The notes under the pieces: generated by a model
What the model was told of the DNA's origin: nothing
The model's input: the letters and a program-made list of their open reading frames with translations, nothing else
Databases searched by the model: none
Shown here: positions 22,528-32,080 of the stretch, piece after piece
How positions within the stretch are numbered: position 1 is the first letter of the stretch
How the letters are laid out: each line of letters opens with the position of its first letter
NCBI RefSeq assembly: GCF_014155765.1
Contig: NZ_SCKT01000007.1
Coordinates: forward strand, 165,562-229,561
Reading direction: 5' to 3'
DNA: 64,000 nucleotides
Source of the DNA: Pantoea dispersa
Lineage (GTDB): Bacteria > Pseudomonadota > Gammaproteobacteria > Enterobacterales > Enterobacteriaceae
Position numbers and translations under genes: made by a program

Positions 22528-23295
22528 ATGCTCAGCATCACCCATCTCAACGCACGTTACGCCGGGCAACCGGCGCTGCAGGATATCAATCTGCAGCTGG
22601 CCAGCCGCGAATTGCTGGTGGTGCTGGGGCCGTCCGGCTGTGGCAAAACCACGCTGCTGAACTTGATCGCCGGCTTTCTGCCGCTGGAGTCCGGCAGTAT
22701 CACGCTGGATGGCAAGCCGGTACGCGGACCGGGCGCAGAGCGCGGCGTGGTCTTTCAGAACGAAGGGCTACTGCCGTGGCGTAACGTCATCGATAACGTG
22801 GCATTTGGCCTGCAGCTGGCGGGCATGGCAAAAGCTGAACGGCACGCTATCGCCCGCCGTCTGATCCGTAAGGTCGGGCTCGAGGGCGCAGAAAAGCGTT
22901 TTATCTGGCAGCTCTCTGGGGGTCAGCGTCAGCGCGTGGGGATTGCCCGTGCGCTGGCCGCTGATCCGCAGCTGCTGCTGTTAGATGAGCCGTTCGGTGC
23001 GCTGGATGCCTTCACGCGCGAGCAGATGCAGACGCTGCTGCTGACGTTATGGCGCGATACCGGCAAGCAGATTCTGCTGATCACCCATGACATCGAAGAA
23101 GCCGTCTTTCTCGCCAGCGAACTGGTGCTGCTGTCGCCGGGTCCGGGTCGCGTAGTAGAACGTCTGAAGCTCGACTTTGGCCAGCGCTTCGCCGCAGGCG
23201 AGCCGTGCCGCAGCATCAAATCCGATCCGGCATTTATCGAACGACGTGAGTATGTCCTGAACCAGGTGTTCGCGCAGCGGGAGGCGTTTGTATGA
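22528..23295 (+). CDS. tauB: Taurine ABC transporter, ATPase
   Basis: 255-residue ATP-binding subunit. Walker [10 protein letters not shown] at 34-42, Q-loop FQNEGLLPW, signature [14 protein letters not shown], Walker [13 protein letters not shown]-loop LITHDIEEA. It starts 10 bases after tauA and its end overlaps the tauC start (ATGA). Powers taurine import; expected during sulfate starvation. Confidence 0.95.
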   Translation: MLSITHLNARYAGQPALQDINLQLASRELLVVLGPSGCGKTTLLNLIAGFLPLESGSITLDGKPVRGPGAERGVVFQNEGLLPWRNVIDNVAFGLQLAGMAKAERHAIARRLIRKVGLEGAEKRFIWQLSGGQRQRVGIARALAADPQLLLLDEPFGALDAFTREQMQTLLLTLWRDTGKQILLITHDIEEAVFLASELVLLSPGPGRVVERLKLDFGQRFAAGEPCRSIKSDPAFIERREYVLNQVFAQREAFV

Positions 23296-24122
23296 GTGCC
23301 GTTATTGATGACAAGCGCCGGACGTCCCGCGTTCGTCGCCTGCGCTGGCCCTTTTCCCGCCAGCTGTCGCTGAGCCTGCTGAGCGTAGCCGTGCTGCTGC
23401 TGCTGTGGTGGGGCGTGACCGCGCTGGGGCTGATTGCGCCCTTGTTCCTGCCGCCACCACAGCAGGTGCTGCATAAGCTGCTGGTTATTGCCGGTCCGCA
23501 GGGCTTTATGGATGCCACGCTATGGCAGCACCTTGGTGCCAGCCTGACGCGCATGCTGGTGGCGCTGTTCTTTGCCGCGCTGATCGGCATTCCGGTGGGC
23601 ATTGCCATGGGGCTTAGCCCGGCGGTGCGCGGGCTGCTCGATCCGCTGATTGAACTCTATCGACCGGTGCCGCCGCTGGCCTATTTACCGCTGATGGTGA
23701 TTTGGTTTGGCATTGGCGAAACCTCAAAGATTTTACTGATTTATCTGGCAATTTTCGCGCCGGTGACTTTGTCCACCCTGGCCGGCGTGAAGAATACGCA
23801 GCAGGTGCGGATCCGTGCCGCTCAGGCGCTGGGGGCGACGCGCGGGCAGCTGCTGCGTTTTGTCATTCTGCCCGGAGCGTTGCCGGAGATTCTCACCGGT
23901 CTGCGCATCGGCCTGGGCGTGGGCTGGTCCACGCTGGTGGCGGCCGAACTGATTGCCGCGACGCGCGGACTGGGCTTTATGGTGCAGTCGGCTGGGGAGT
24001 TTCTCGCCACCGATGTGGTGCTGGCGGGCATCGCGGTGATCGCCCTGATTGCCTTTAGTTTAGAACTGGGTTTACGTGCGCTACAGCGCCGACTGACGCC
24101 CTGGAATGGAGAACAGCAATGA
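23292..24122 (+). CDS. tauC: Taurine ABC transporter, permease
   Basis: 276-residue inner-membrane subunit of the BPD/SsuC type with about six membrane segments. The EAA-like loop that contacts TauB is visible around [23 protein letters not shown]. Overlaps tauB and tauD by 4 bases at each end (ATGA), a tightly coupled operon. Confidence 0.95.
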   Translation: MSAVIDDKRRTSRVRRLRWPFSRQLSLSLLSVAVLLLLWWGVTALGLIAPLFLPPPQQVLHKLLVIAGPQGFMDATLWQHLGASLTRMLVALFFAALIGIPVGIAMGLSPAVRGLLDPLIELYRPVPPLAYLPLMVIWFGIGETSKILLIYLAIFAPVTLSTLAGVKNTQQVRIRAAQALGATRGQLLRFVILPGALPEILTGLRIGLGVGWSTLVAAELIAATRGLGFMVQSAGEFLATDVVLAGIAVIALIAFSLELGLRALQRRLTPWNGEQQ

Positions 24123-24958
24123 ACGAACGAGTGAATTTTACCGCGCTGGGTCCGTATATCGGGGCGCAGGTCAGCGATGTCGACCTCAGCCGTCCGCTGA
24201 GTGACGCGCAGTTTGAGCAGCTTTACCATGGTCTGTTGCGTCACCAGGTGCTGTTTCTGCGCGATCAGTGTATTACGCCGGAGCAGCAGCGCGCGCTGGC
24301 GATCCGCTTCGGCGATCTGCACATTCATCCGGTTTATCCGCATGCCGAAGGCGTGGAAGAGATTATCGTGCTGGATACGCATCAGGATAATCCGCCGGAC
24401 AACGATAACTGGCATACCGACGTCACCTTTATTCAGACGCCGCCGGCGATCGCCATTCTGGCCTCAAAGCTGCTGCCGGAGAGCGGTGGCGATACGCTGT
24501 GGACCAGCGGGATTGCCGCTTACGAGGCGCTGTCAGAGCCGTTCAAACAGCTGCTGAGTGGCCTGCAGGCGGAGCACGACTTTAAGAAATCGTTCCAGGA
24601 GTATAAGTACCGTAAGACGGAAGAGGAGCATCAGCGCTGGCAGCAGGCCGTGGCGAAGCATCCGCCGGTGCAGCATCCGGTGATCCGCACCCATCCGGTG
24701 AGCGGACGCAAGGCGCTGTTTGTTAATGAAGGTTTTACCACCAGGCTGCTGGGCGTAAGCGAGAAGGAGAGTGAGGCGCTGCTGGGCTATCTGTTTGCGC
24801 ACGCCACCAAGCCGGAGTTTCAGGTGCGCTGGCGCTGGCAGCCGAACGATGTGGCAATCTGGGATAACCGCGTGACGCAGCATTATGCCAACGCGGATTA
24901 TTATCCGGCGCGACGCGTGATGCATCGCGCGACGGTGTTAGGGGATGTGCCGGTGTGA
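24119..24958 (+). CDS. tauD: Taurine dioxygenase
   Basis: 2-oxoglutarate and Fe(II)-dependent dioxygenase that oxidises taurine and releases sulfite plus aminoacetaldehyde, giving the cell sulfur. 279 residues. Iron ligands are His99 and Asp101 (NWHTDVTF) and His255 (TQHYANADY), at the same positions as in E. coli TauD; 2-oxoglutarate-binding Arg near residue 266. Last gene of tauABCD. Confidence 0.96.
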   Translation: MNERVNFTALGPYIGAQVSDVDLSRPLSDAQFEQLYHGLLRHQVLFLRDQCITPEQQRALAIRFGDLHIHPVYPHAEGVEEIIVLDTHQDNPPDNDNWHTDVTFIQTPPAIAILASKLLPESGGDTLWTSGIAAYEALSEPFKQLLSGLQAEHDFKKSFQEYKYRKTEEEHQRWQQAVAKHPPVQHPVIRTHPVSGRKALFVNEGFTTRLLGVSEKESEALLGYLFAHATKPEFQVRWRWQPNDVAIWDNRVTQHYANADYYPARRVMHRATVLGDVPV

Positions 24959-24974
24959 TTTCGGAGCGTTGATT

Positions 24975-25134
24975 GCCCTCACCCCAACCCTCTCCCGCCA
25001 GCGGGAGAGGGGGCCGACCGTGCGTAGCAGGTAAGGCGGAGTAAGGTTTGTTCCCTCTCCTGTGGGAGGAGGCTGTTCCAGCGCGGGAGTAAGGTTTATT
25101 CCCTCTCCCTATGGGAGAGGGTCAGGGTGAGGGC
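24975..25134. repeat. 160-bp palindromic repeat with terminal inverted repeats
   Basis: The ends are inverted copies of each other: GCCCTCACCC... on the left and ...GGGTGAGGGC on the right, extended by CCCTCTCCC/GGGAGAGGG. Inside are three CCCTCTCC hairpins, and a 23-base unit (25038-25060) is repeated with one change 48 bases later (25086-25108). There is no coding potential and no obvious target duplication. This is the pattern of small non-autonomous palindromic repeats found scattered in many enterobacterial genomes. It fills the gap between convergent tauD and yheS and could end both transcripts. Confidence 0.8.
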
Positions 25135-25147
25135 ATCATCGCGCACC

Positions 25148-27052
25148 TTACCCCGCGAGCATCTGCTCCAGCTGCTCCTGCGCCTCCAGCCACGCCATTT
25201 CGACCTCTTCCAGCGCCGATTTGCTCTCCGCCTGGCGCTGCAGGGCGGCGGTTAAATCGGCCTTACGGCTCTGCTCGTAAATGGCGCTGTCGGCCAGCTG
25301 TGCTTCGGCTTCGCTGAGCTGTGTCTGCCATTTGGCCATCTGCTTCTCCAGCTTTTCGATCTCTTTGCGCAGCGGCTGCGTCTGCGCGCGCAGCTCGGCG
25401 TCGCGGCGCTTCTGATCTTTGCGGGACTGCGCGCTGTTGGCGTTGTCCTGCTTCGGCGCGGCATCCTGCTGCGTTTCCTGCTTCTGCAGGTCGCTCAGCC
25501 ACTGCTGATAATCGTCCAGATCGCCCTCGAACACATCCACTTTGCGGTCGTGCACCAGGTAAAGATCGTCGGTGGTTGAACGCAGAAGGTGACGATCGTG
25601 TGACACCACCACCAGTGCGCCTTCAAAGTCGATCAGCGCTTCGGTCAGCGCCTGGCGCATATCCAAATCGAGGTGGTTGGTCGGTTCGTCGAGCAGCAGC
25701 AGATTTGGCCGCTGCCAGACGATCAGCGCCAGCACCAGCCGCGCTTTCTCGCCGCCGGAGAAACGCTCGGTGGCTTCGCTGACTTTATCGCCCTGAAAAC
25801 CAAAGCCACCCAGGTAGTCACGCAGCTGCTGCTCCAGCGTTTTCGGGGCGATGCGCGCCAGATGCTGCAGCGGCGACTCATCGGCGCGCAGATACTCGAG
25901 CTGATGCTGCGCGAAGTAACCCAGCTTGATCCCTTTCGCCAGACCCACCTTGCCCGCCAGCGGCTCCAGCTCGCCCGCCAGCAGTTTGATCAGCGTGGAT
26001 TTACCGGCGCCGTTACGCCCCAGCAGGCCGATGCGCGAACCCGGCACCAGGTTGAGTTTGATGGCATCCAGAATCACCCGCTCACCGTACCCCGCCGAAA
26101 CCTGCTCCATTTTCAGGATTGGGTTAGGCAGACTCTCTGGCGCGCGGAAGCTGAAGCTGAACGGGTTATCGACGTGCGCCGGGGCAATCAGCTCCATGCG
26201 CTCCAGCATCTTGATGCGGCTCTGCGCCTGTTTGGCTTTAGTGGCCTGCGCGCGGAAGCGATCGATGTACTTTTGCAGGTGCGTGACTTTTTCCTGCTGG
26301 CTCTGGTACAGCGCCTGCTGCTGCGCCAGTTTGGCTACGCGCTGACGCTCGAACGAGCTGTAGTTGCCGGTGTATTCGAACATTGTCTGCTGTTCGATAT
26401 GGATGATTTTGTCCACCACCGGGTCGAGGAAGTCGCGGTCGTGCGAGATCAGGATCAGCGTGCCGGTATAACTCTTCAGCCAGCGCTCCAGCCAGATCAC
26501 CGCGTCGAGATCGAGGTGGTTGGTCGGTTCATCGAGCAGCAGCAGGTCGGAACGGCATACCAGCGCCTGAGCAAGGTTGAGACGCATACGCCAGCCGCCG
26601 GAGAAATCGCTCACCGGCCGCATTAATTGTTCCTGGCTGAAGCCCAATCCGTGCAGCAGACTGGCGGCGCGTGCGTGTATGCTCCACGCCTGAATAGCAT
26701 CCAGCTTGCCGTGCAGCAGCGCAATGGCGTTGCCATCGTCGCGCGCATTGGCTGCCGCTAATTCGGATTCGAGTTGACGATATTCGCGGTCGCCGTCGAT
26801 AACATATTCCAGCGCGGCTTTACTCAGCGCCGGGGTTTCCTGATTCACCCACGCCAGCGCCCAGTTGCCGGGAAAGGTGACGTTGCCGGCATCGCTGCTG
26901 ATTTCACCCTTCAGCAGGGACAGCAGCGTGGATTTACCGCAGCCGTTTTTACCCACCAGGCCGACTTTTTGCCCCGGGTTAATGGTGGCCGTTGCGTTAT
27001 CCAGCAGCACATTAGTGCCGCGACGGATTTGTAATGCGGAAAAGACAATCAT
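25148..27052 (-). CDS. yheS: ABC-F family ATPase YheS
   Basis: 634 residues from ATG 27050-27052 (MIVFSALQIRRG), the E. coli start; the open frame upstream is not coding. Two ABC domains without membrane segments: Walker A GKNGCGKST near the start and GRNGAGKST in the second, signatures FSGGWRMRL and FSGGEKARL, both with LLLDEPTNHLDLD. A linker rich in basic residues (about 240-300) and a coiled-coil C-terminal tail follow the ABC-F plan of ribosome-associated factors. Divergent from kefG. Confidence 0.94.
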   Translation of the reverse strand: MIVFSALQIRRGTNVLLDNATATINPGQKVGLVGKNGCGKSTLLSLLKGEISSDAGNVTFPGNWALAWVNQETPALSKAALEYVIDGDREYRQLESELAAANARDDGNAIALLHGKLDAIQAWSIHARAASLLHGLGFSQEQLMRPVSDFSGGWRMRLNLAQALVCRSDLLLLDEPTNHLDLDAVIWLERWLKSYTGTLILISHDRDFLDPVVDKIIHIEQQTMFEYTGNYSSFERQRVAKLAQQQALYQSQQEKVTHLQKYIDRFRAQATKAKQAQSRIKMLERMELIAPAHVDNPFSFSFRAPESLPNPILKMEQVSAGYGERVILDAIKLNLVPGSRIGLLGRNGAGKSTLIKLLAGELEPLAGKVGLAKGIKLGYFAQHQLEYLRADESPLQHLARIAPKTLEQQLRDYLGGFGFQGDKVSEATERFSGGEKARLVLALIVWQRPNLLLLDEPTNHLDLDMRQALTEALIDFEGALVVVSHDRHLLRSTTDDLYLVHDRKVDVFEGDLDDYQQWLSDLQKQETQQDAAPKQDNANSAQSRKDQKRRDAELRAQTQPLRKEIEKLEKQMAKWQTQLSEAEAQLADSAIYEQSRKADLTAALQRQAESKSALEEVEMAWLEAQEQLEQMLAG

Positions 27053-27166
27053 AAGCGCCGTATCGTCAGAATATGTTAATTTATCGGCAACATAATTCGA
27101 TAATGTTTGTTGCGTCGAGCATGGTAGCGGAATTCCGCCGCGGTGACGACGCTTTGGAGGGGAACG

Positions 27167-27718
27167 ATGTCGCAGCCGCCCAAAATATTGCTGCTTTACG
27201 CCCATCCGGAATCACAGGATTCGATTGCCAATCGGGTTTTGCTGCAGTCGGCTATGGAACTGGACCACGTCACGGTGCACGATTTATACGCCCACTATCC
27301 GGATTTCTTTATTGATATTCATTACGAGCAGCAACTGCTGCGCGACCATCAAATCGTGGTGTTTCAGCATCCACTTTATACCTATAGCTGTCCGGCACTG
27401 CTGAAAGAGTGGCTGGATCGCGTACTGTCGCGCGGCTTTGCCAGCGGCCAGGACGGTAATGCGCTGGAAGGCAAATACTGGCGCAGCGTGGTGACCACCG
27501 GTGAGCCGGAGACGGCGTATCACCACAGCGGCCTCAATCGCTACCCGATGAGCGACATTATGCGACCGTTTGAGCTGACGGCGCAGATGTGTCGCATGCA
27601 CTGGCTGACGCCGATGGTGATTTACTGGGCGCGTCGTCAGACACCCGAGGTGCTGCGCAATTTTGCGCGCGCCTATGGCGACTGGCTGGCGTCACCGCTG
27701 CCGAACGGAGGAGTGTGA
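27167..27718 (+). CDS. kefG: KefB ancillary quinone oxidoreductase
   Basis: 183-residue flavodoxin-fold NAD(P)H:quinone oxidoreductase that binds and is needed for full KefB activity. ATG 27167 follows GGAGG; the upstream in-frame codons are not conserved. Marks: [33 protein letters not shown]. Its TGA overlaps the kefB ATG by one base. Confidence 0.93.
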   Translation: MSQPPKILLLYAHPESQDSIANRVLLQSAMELDHVTVHDLYAHYPDFFIDIHYEQQLLRDHQIVVFQHPLYTYSCPALLKEWLDRVLSRGFASGQDGNALEGKYWRSVVTTGEPETAYHHSGLNRYPMSDIMRPFELTAQMCRMHWLTPMVIYWARRQTPEVLRNFARAYGDWLASPLPNGGV

Positions 27719-29520
27719 TGCAAGGCGAAACGTTACTCACCGCCGGCGTGATTTATCTGGTGGCGGCGGTGCTGGTGGTGCCGATTGCCGCCCGGCTCGG
27801 CATTGGTGCGGTGCTGGGCTATCTGCTGGCCGGTATCGCCATCGGCCCGTGGGGGCTGGGCTTCATCAGCGATGTAGACGAGATTCTGCACTTCTCGGAG
27901 CTTGGCGTGGTGTTCCTGATGTTTATCATCGGGCTGGAGCTGAACCCGGCCAAGCTGTGGGCGCTACGGCGCTCTATTTTTGGCGTCGGTGCCGCGCAGG
28001 TGCTGGTTTCGGCAGCGATCCTCGGCGTGCTGCTGTGGCTGACCGACTTCAGCTGGCAGGCCGCGGTGATTGGCGGTATCGGCCTGGCGATGTCCTCGAC
28101 CGCCATGGCGCTGCAGCTGATGCGCGACAAAGGCATGAACCGCAGCGAAGCGGGCCAGCTGGGCTTCTCGGTGCTGCTGTTCCAGGACCTGGCGGTGATT
28201 CCGGCGCTGGCGCTGGTGCCGCTACTGGCCGGCAGCGACAGTGGCCACGTCGACTGGCTCAAGGTGGGCATGAAGGTGCTGGCATTCGCCGGTATGCTGG
28301 TGGGCGGACGCTATCTGCTGCGGCCGATTTTCCGTTTCATCGCCGCGTCCGGCGTGCGGGAAGTGTTTACCGCCGCCTCGCTGCTGCTGGTGCTCGGTTC
28401 GGCGCTGTTTATGGATGCGCTGGGCCTGTCGATGGCGCTGGGGACGTTCATCGCCGGTATTCTGCTGGCAGAGAGTGAGTATCGCCACGAACTGGAAGTC
28501 GCCATTGAACCGTTTAAAGGGCTGCTGCTCGGGCTGTTCTTTATTTCGGTGGGCATGGCGCTCAACCTCGGCGTGCTTTATACCCACATCCTCGAAATTC
28601 TGATTGGCGTGGTGCTGCTGGTGGCGGTGAAAACGCTGGTGCTCTACGTGCTGGCGCGCATTTATGGTCTGCGCAGTTCGGAGCGCCTGCAGTTTGCCGG
28701 CGTGCTGAGTCAGGGCGGTGAATTCGCCTTCGTGCTGTTTTCGGCGGCGTCGTCGGCAAAACTGTTCAGTGGCGATCAGCTGCCGCTGCTGCTGGTCACG
28801 GTGACGCTGTCGATGATGACCACGCCGCTGCTGATGCAGGGCGTGGATAAGATTCTGGCGCGCCGCTTCAACGAACCGGAAGAGGACGGTGAAAAGCCGT
28901 TTGTCGAGGACGATCAGCCCCAGGTGATTGTGGTGGGCTTTGGCCGTTTTGGTCAGGTGGTCGGGCGTTTGCTGATGGCCAACAACAAGCGCATCACCGT
29001 GCTGGAGCGCGATATCTCGGCGGTCAGCCTGATGCGCAAATATGGCTACAAGGTTTACTATGGCGATGCCACCGAGCTCGAGCTGCTGCGTGCCGCCGGG
29101 GCGGAGAATGCGCAGTCGATCGTCATCACCTGTAACGATCCGGAAGATTCGATGACCATCGTGCACTTGTGCCAGCAGCACTTCCCGCAGCTGGAGATTC
29201 TGGCGCGGGCGCGCGGTCGTGTCGAGGCGCATGAGCTGCTGCAGGCGGGCGTCACGCTGTTCTCGCGTGAAACCTTCTCCAGCGCGCTGGAGTTAGGCCG
29301 CAAAGCGCTGATATCGCTGGGCATGCATCCGCATCAGGCGCAGCGCGCGCAGCAGCACTTCCGCCGGCTGGATATGCGCATGCTGCGTGAACTGGTGCCG
29401 AGCCACGACGACAGCGTGCAGGTTTCACGCGTGCGTGAGGCGCGACGCGAGCTGGAGGACATTTTCCAGCGTGAAATGCAGCATGAAAAACGGCAGTTTG
29501 ACGGCTGGGATGATGAGTAA
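27718..29520 (+). CDS. kefB: Glutathione-regulated potassium efflux transporter KefB
   Basis: K+/H+ antiporter that acidifies the cytoplasm when electrophiles form glutathione adducts. 600 residues: a CPA2 membrane domain (residues 1 to about 380, with [18 protein letters not shown]) and a C-terminal RCK/TrkA-N domain starting [11 protein letters not shown] near residue 400. The start ATG 27718 is fixed by the overlap with kefG; the frame continues upstream inside kefG only by chance. Confidence 0.95.
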   Translation: MQGETLLTAGVIYLVAAVLVVPIAARLGIGAVLGYLLAGIAIGPWGLGFISDVDEILHFSELGVVFLMFIIGLELNPAKLWALRRSIFGVGAAQVLVSAAILGVLLWLTDFSWQAAVIGGIGLAMSSTAMALQLMRDKGMNRSEAGQLGFSVLLFQDLAVIPALALVPLLAGSDSGHVDWLKVGMKVLAFAGMLVGGRYLLRPIFRFIAASGVREVFTAASLLLVLGSALFMDALGLSMALGTFIAGILLAESEYRHELEVAIEPFKGLLLGLFFISVGMALNLGVLYTHILEILIGVVLLVAVKTLVLYVLARIYGLRSSERLQFAGVLSQGGEFAFVLFSAASSAKLFSGDQLPLLLVTVTLSMMTTPLLMQGVDKILARRFNEPEEDGEKPFVEDDQPQVIVVGFGRFGQVVGRLLMANNKRITVLERDISAVSLMRKYGYKVYYGDATELELLRAAGAENAQSIVITCNDPEDSMTIVHLCQQHFPQLEILARARGRVEAHELLQAGVTLFSRETFSSALELGRKALISLGMHPHQAQRAQQHFRRLDMRMLRELVPSHDDSVQVSRVREARRELEDIFQREMQHEKRQFDGWDDE

Positions 29521-29564
29521 GGCTACACTTAACGTATCCGTTCTGATAACGGGCAGGAAAGACT

Positions 29565-29759
29565 ATGCGTAAACGTTTTATTGCCGGTGCGGTTTGTCCG
29601 CACTGTCAGGAGAAAGACACGCTGGCGATGTGGCGTGAAAACAATGTCGATGTGGTGGAGTGCGTAAAGTGCGGCCACCAGATGCGTGAGGCGGACAAGC
29701 AGGCGCGCGATCAGGTTCGCAGCACTGAGCAAGTGATTGGCATTTTTCATCCGGAGTAG
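29565..29759 (+). CDS. yheV: Small zinc-ribbon protein YheV
   Basis: 64 residues with two CxxC pairs (CPHCQ and CVKCGH) that should bind one zinc ion. Conserved next to kefB in enterobacteria. Function unknown. Confidence 0.9.
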   Translation: MRKRFIAGAVCPHCQEKDTLAMWRENNVDVVECVKCGHQMREADKQARDQVRSTEQVIGIFHPE

Positions 29760-29790
29760 CGCGATGGCGCAGCTTTTTTTAAGCTTAGCC

Positions 29791-29954
29791 TTACAGCGGT
29801 ATTGAATTCCGCTACAATCGGCGCCATTAACGCTGAGCAGTATGGTCCAACAGCACTGTTGGCATCCTCAGTACTGAACCTTTCTGGTTGGTTATTGCAC
29901 GCGAGAATAGACCAATGAGACGGGATTCTTTGTTCTCAACGGTTAGGAGATATC
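29791..29954 (+). promoter_or_regulatory. slyD promoter and structured leader
   Basis: TTACAG (29791-29796) and TACAAT (29813-29818), spaced 16, form a likely sigma-70 promoter. The leader of about 130 bases holds a CCAACAG/CTGTTGG hairpin (29847-29862) nested inside a CTGAG/CTCAG pair, then an A/G-rich stretch and GGAG at the slyD start. The hairpin's role is unknown. Confidence 0.5.
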
Positions 29955-30518
29955 ATGAAAGTAGCAAAAGACCTGGTGGTGAGCCTGGCGTATCAGGTTC
30001 GTACCGAAGACGGTGTGTTGGTTGACGAGTCACCGGTGAGTGCGCCGTTGGATTATCTGCACGGTCATGGTTCCCTGATTTCTGGTCTGGAAAAAGCGCT
30101 GGAAAATCACGCGGTCGGCGACAAGTTTGACGTGCATATCCCGGCAAACGACGCGTACGGCCAGTACGATGACAACCTGGTGCAGCGTGTACCGAAAGAC
30201 GTGTTCATGGGCGTTGACGAGCTGCAGGTTGGCATGCGCTTCCTGGCAGAAACCGACCAGGGCCCGGTGCCGGTCGAGATCACCGAAGTGGAAGATGAGC
30301 ACGTGGTGGTTGATGGTAACCACATGCTGGCGGGTCAGAACCTGAACTTCAATGTGGAAGTGGTCGCTATCCGTGAAGCCACGGAAGAAGAGATCGCTCA
30401 CGGCCACGTTCATGGCGCTGACGGCCATCATCACGATCATGACCACGACCATGGTCACGATCATGAGCACGGTCACGGCGGCTGCGGCGGCCACGGTGGT
30501 TGCGGCTGCAACCACTAA
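29955..30518 (+). CDS. slyD: FKBP-type peptidyl-prolyl isomerase and metallochaperone SlyD
   Basis: 187 residues: FKBP domain (1-70 and 125-140) interrupted by the insert-in-flap chaperone domain, then a histidine- and cysteine-rich tail (149-187) that binds nickel and serves hydrogenase maturation in E. coli. The tail here carries about 17 histidines and three cysteines (GGCGGHGGCGCNH) and is a little shorter than the E. coli one. Confidence 0.96.
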   Translation: MKVAKDLVVSLAYQVRTEDGVLVDESPVSAPLDYLHGHGSLISGLEKALENHAVGDKFDVHIPANDAYGQYDDNLVQRVPKDVFMGVDELQVGMRFLAETDQGPVPVEITEVEDEHVVVDGNHMLAGQNLNFNVEVVAIREATEEEIAHGHVHGADGHHHDHDHDHGHDHEHGHGGCGGHGGCGCNH

Positions 30519-30522
30519 GTGT

Positions 30523-30550
30523 AAAAAGGCCACCTGCGGGTGGCCTTTTT
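30523..30550. terminator. Bidirectional terminator between slyD and slyX
   Basis: AAAAAGGCCACC-TGCG-GGTGGCCTTTTT: a 7-bp GC-rich stem flanked by A5 and T5, so it can end transcripts from both sides. Confidence 0.92.
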
Positions 30551-30573
30551 ATTGGGCAGCAAAGCGCGCGATA

Positions 30574-30792
30574 TTAATAGTGCGGCGGCGGGGTCTCTTC
30601 CGCTTGCGAAGCGACCATGGACGGGGCGGCGGCCTTCACTTTATCCACCAGCAGACGCACCTGCTCACGCAGTTTACTCATTTCCAGCTCGTGCTGAACC
30701 ACCGTCTGATTGAGCTGCTCAATGGTATGTTCCTGGAAAGCCAGCTTGCTCTCCAGCGCCTCAAGGCGTTGATCCCATTCTGGTTGTTGCAT
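30574..30792 (-). CDS. slyX: SlyX protein
   Basis: 72 residues, almost entirely a coiled coil ([20 protein letters not shown]...), ending in the conserved ETPPPHY. Start at ATG 30790-30792, which has AGGAGG at good spacing; ATG 30793-30795 just before it is an alternative. Function unknown. Confidence 0.92.
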   Translation of the reverse strand: MQQPEWDQRLEALESKLAFQEHTIEQLNQTVVQHELEMSKLREQVRLLVDKVKAAAPSMVASQAEETPPPHY

Positions 30793-30930
30793 CATCACTC
30801 CTCCTGTCACGGTGCTGCGCGTTGATCTTGTCGGGCGTGATTCTACGGTCTTTCGTGTCAGAATCACCTGATATTTCACCTTCGGTCTGGCGTATGCATT
30901 GAATTCCCGCGTTGCGCCTATATCTCTGAT

Positions 30931-30958
30931 GAAACTTCCTGAAGCAAAAAAGGTCGGA
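30931..30958 (+). promoter_or_regulatory. Possible sigma-E promoter of fkpA
   Basis: GAAACTT (30931-30937) and TCGGA (30954-30958) are separated by 16 bases and resemble the sigma-E consensus GGAACTT/TCTGA. fkpA is a known sigma-E regulon member in E. coli. The two non-consensus positions keep confidence moderate. Confidence 0.45.
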
Positions 30959-31072
30959 GGTTGACCGGGTAATTACACTGTGGGAGTGTTCGCCACTGCC
31001 ACGTAAAGTTATAGTGTGGGCCACTGTCCGCAATGATTCCCGAGGTTTTGAAGCTTCGGTTTTGGAGAAAGG

Positions 31073-31903
31073 ATGAAATCACTGTTTAAAGTCACATTGT
31101 TAGCTACCACCATGGCCGTCGCGCTGAATGCACCGCTGGCAATGGCAGCAGAAACCACTGCGGCACCGGCTGACGCAGCGCAGGCTGCGCCACAGGCGCC
31201 GAAAAATGCTGCCTTCAAAAACGAAGACCAGCAGTCAGCCTATGCGCTGGGCGCCTCCCTGGGTCGCTACATGGACAACTCTCTGAAGGAGCAGGAGAAA
31301 CTGGGTATCAAACTGGACAAAGACCAGCTGATTGCCGGTGTTCAGGATGCGTTTGGCGGCAAGAGCAAGCTGTCTGACGAAGAGATTGAGCAGACGCTGC
31401 AGGCGTTTGAAGGCCGCGTGAAAGGGGCCGCTCAGGCGAAGATGGAAAAAGACGCGAAAGAGAATGCCGACAAAGGCACCGCTTACGCAGACAAGTTCGC
31501 CAAAGAGAAGGGCGTGAAGAAAACCGAATCTGGCCTGCTGTATCAGGTAGAGAAAGAGGGCAGCGGTGAAACCCCGAAAGACAGCGATACCGTGGTGGTT
31601 AACTACAAAGGTACGCTGATTGACGGCACCGAGTTCGACAACTCTTACACGCGCGGCGAGCCGCTGTCGTTCCGTCTGGACGGCGTAATCCCGGGCTGGA
31701 CCGAAGGTCTGAAGCACGTGAAGAAAGGCGGTAAGATCAAGCTGGTGATCCCACCGAACCTGGCTTACGGCAAAAACGGCGTGCCGGGTATTCCGGCCAA
31801 CTCCACGCTGGTGTTCGATGTTGAGCTGCTCGACATCAAGCCGGCGCCGAAAGCCGATGAGAAAGCGCAGGCTCCGGCCGCCGCTGACAAGAAAGCGCAG
31901 TAA
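31073..31903 (+). CDS. fkpA: Periplasmic FKBP-type peptidyl-prolyl isomerase FkpA
   Basis: Periplasmic chaperone and prolyl isomerase active in envelope stress. 276 residues: a signal peptide ending AMA before AETTAAP, a helical dimerisation domain (about 40-140), then the FKBP domain with VVVNYKGTLIDGTEFDNSY, VIPGWTEGL and IPPNLAYG. The alanine/proline-rich C-terminal tail is variable in the family. Confidence 0.96.
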   Translation: MKSLFKVTLLATTMAVALNAPLAMAAETTAAPADAAQAAPQAPKNAAFKNEDQQSAYALGASLGRYMDNSLKEQEKLGIKLDKDQLIAGVQDAFGGKSKLSDEEIEQTLQAFEGRVKGAAQAKMEKDAKENADKGTAYADKFAKEKGVKKTESGLLYQVEKEGSGETPKDSDTVVVNYKGTLIDGTEFDNSYTRGEPLSFRLDGVIPGWTEGLKHVKKGGKIKLVIPPNLAYGKNGVPGIPANSTLVFDVELLDIKPAPKADEKAQAPAAADKKAQ

Positions 31904-31914
31904 GCTGACTTGCA

Positions 31915-31943
31915 CCGCCGCCTTCGGGCGGCGGTTTTGTTTT
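31915..31943 (+). terminator. fkpA terminator
   Basis: CCGCCGCC-TTCG-GGCGGCGG, an 8-bp stem with a stable TTCG loop, followed by TTTTGTTTT. Confidence 0.85.
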
Positions 31944-32080
31944 CGCTCATCCTGAATTTGCGGCGCGATGAGTAAAGCTCTGGCTAAAAACGGCGACATT
32001 TGCCAGACTAGCGCCTGCACAATGATCATAAGATGAGTCTGCCCCAATGCTGTCGAGACAGGCTCCAGCCATTTAGGGTA

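Noticed and set aside
24975-25134. CRISPR array
   Set aside because: Only two copies of the 23-base unit, embedded in palindromes; no spacers of even length and no cas genes.
28222-29232. 336-codon frame antisense to kefB
   Set aside because: Gln/His-rich shadow of leucine- and alanine-rich membrane-protein codons.
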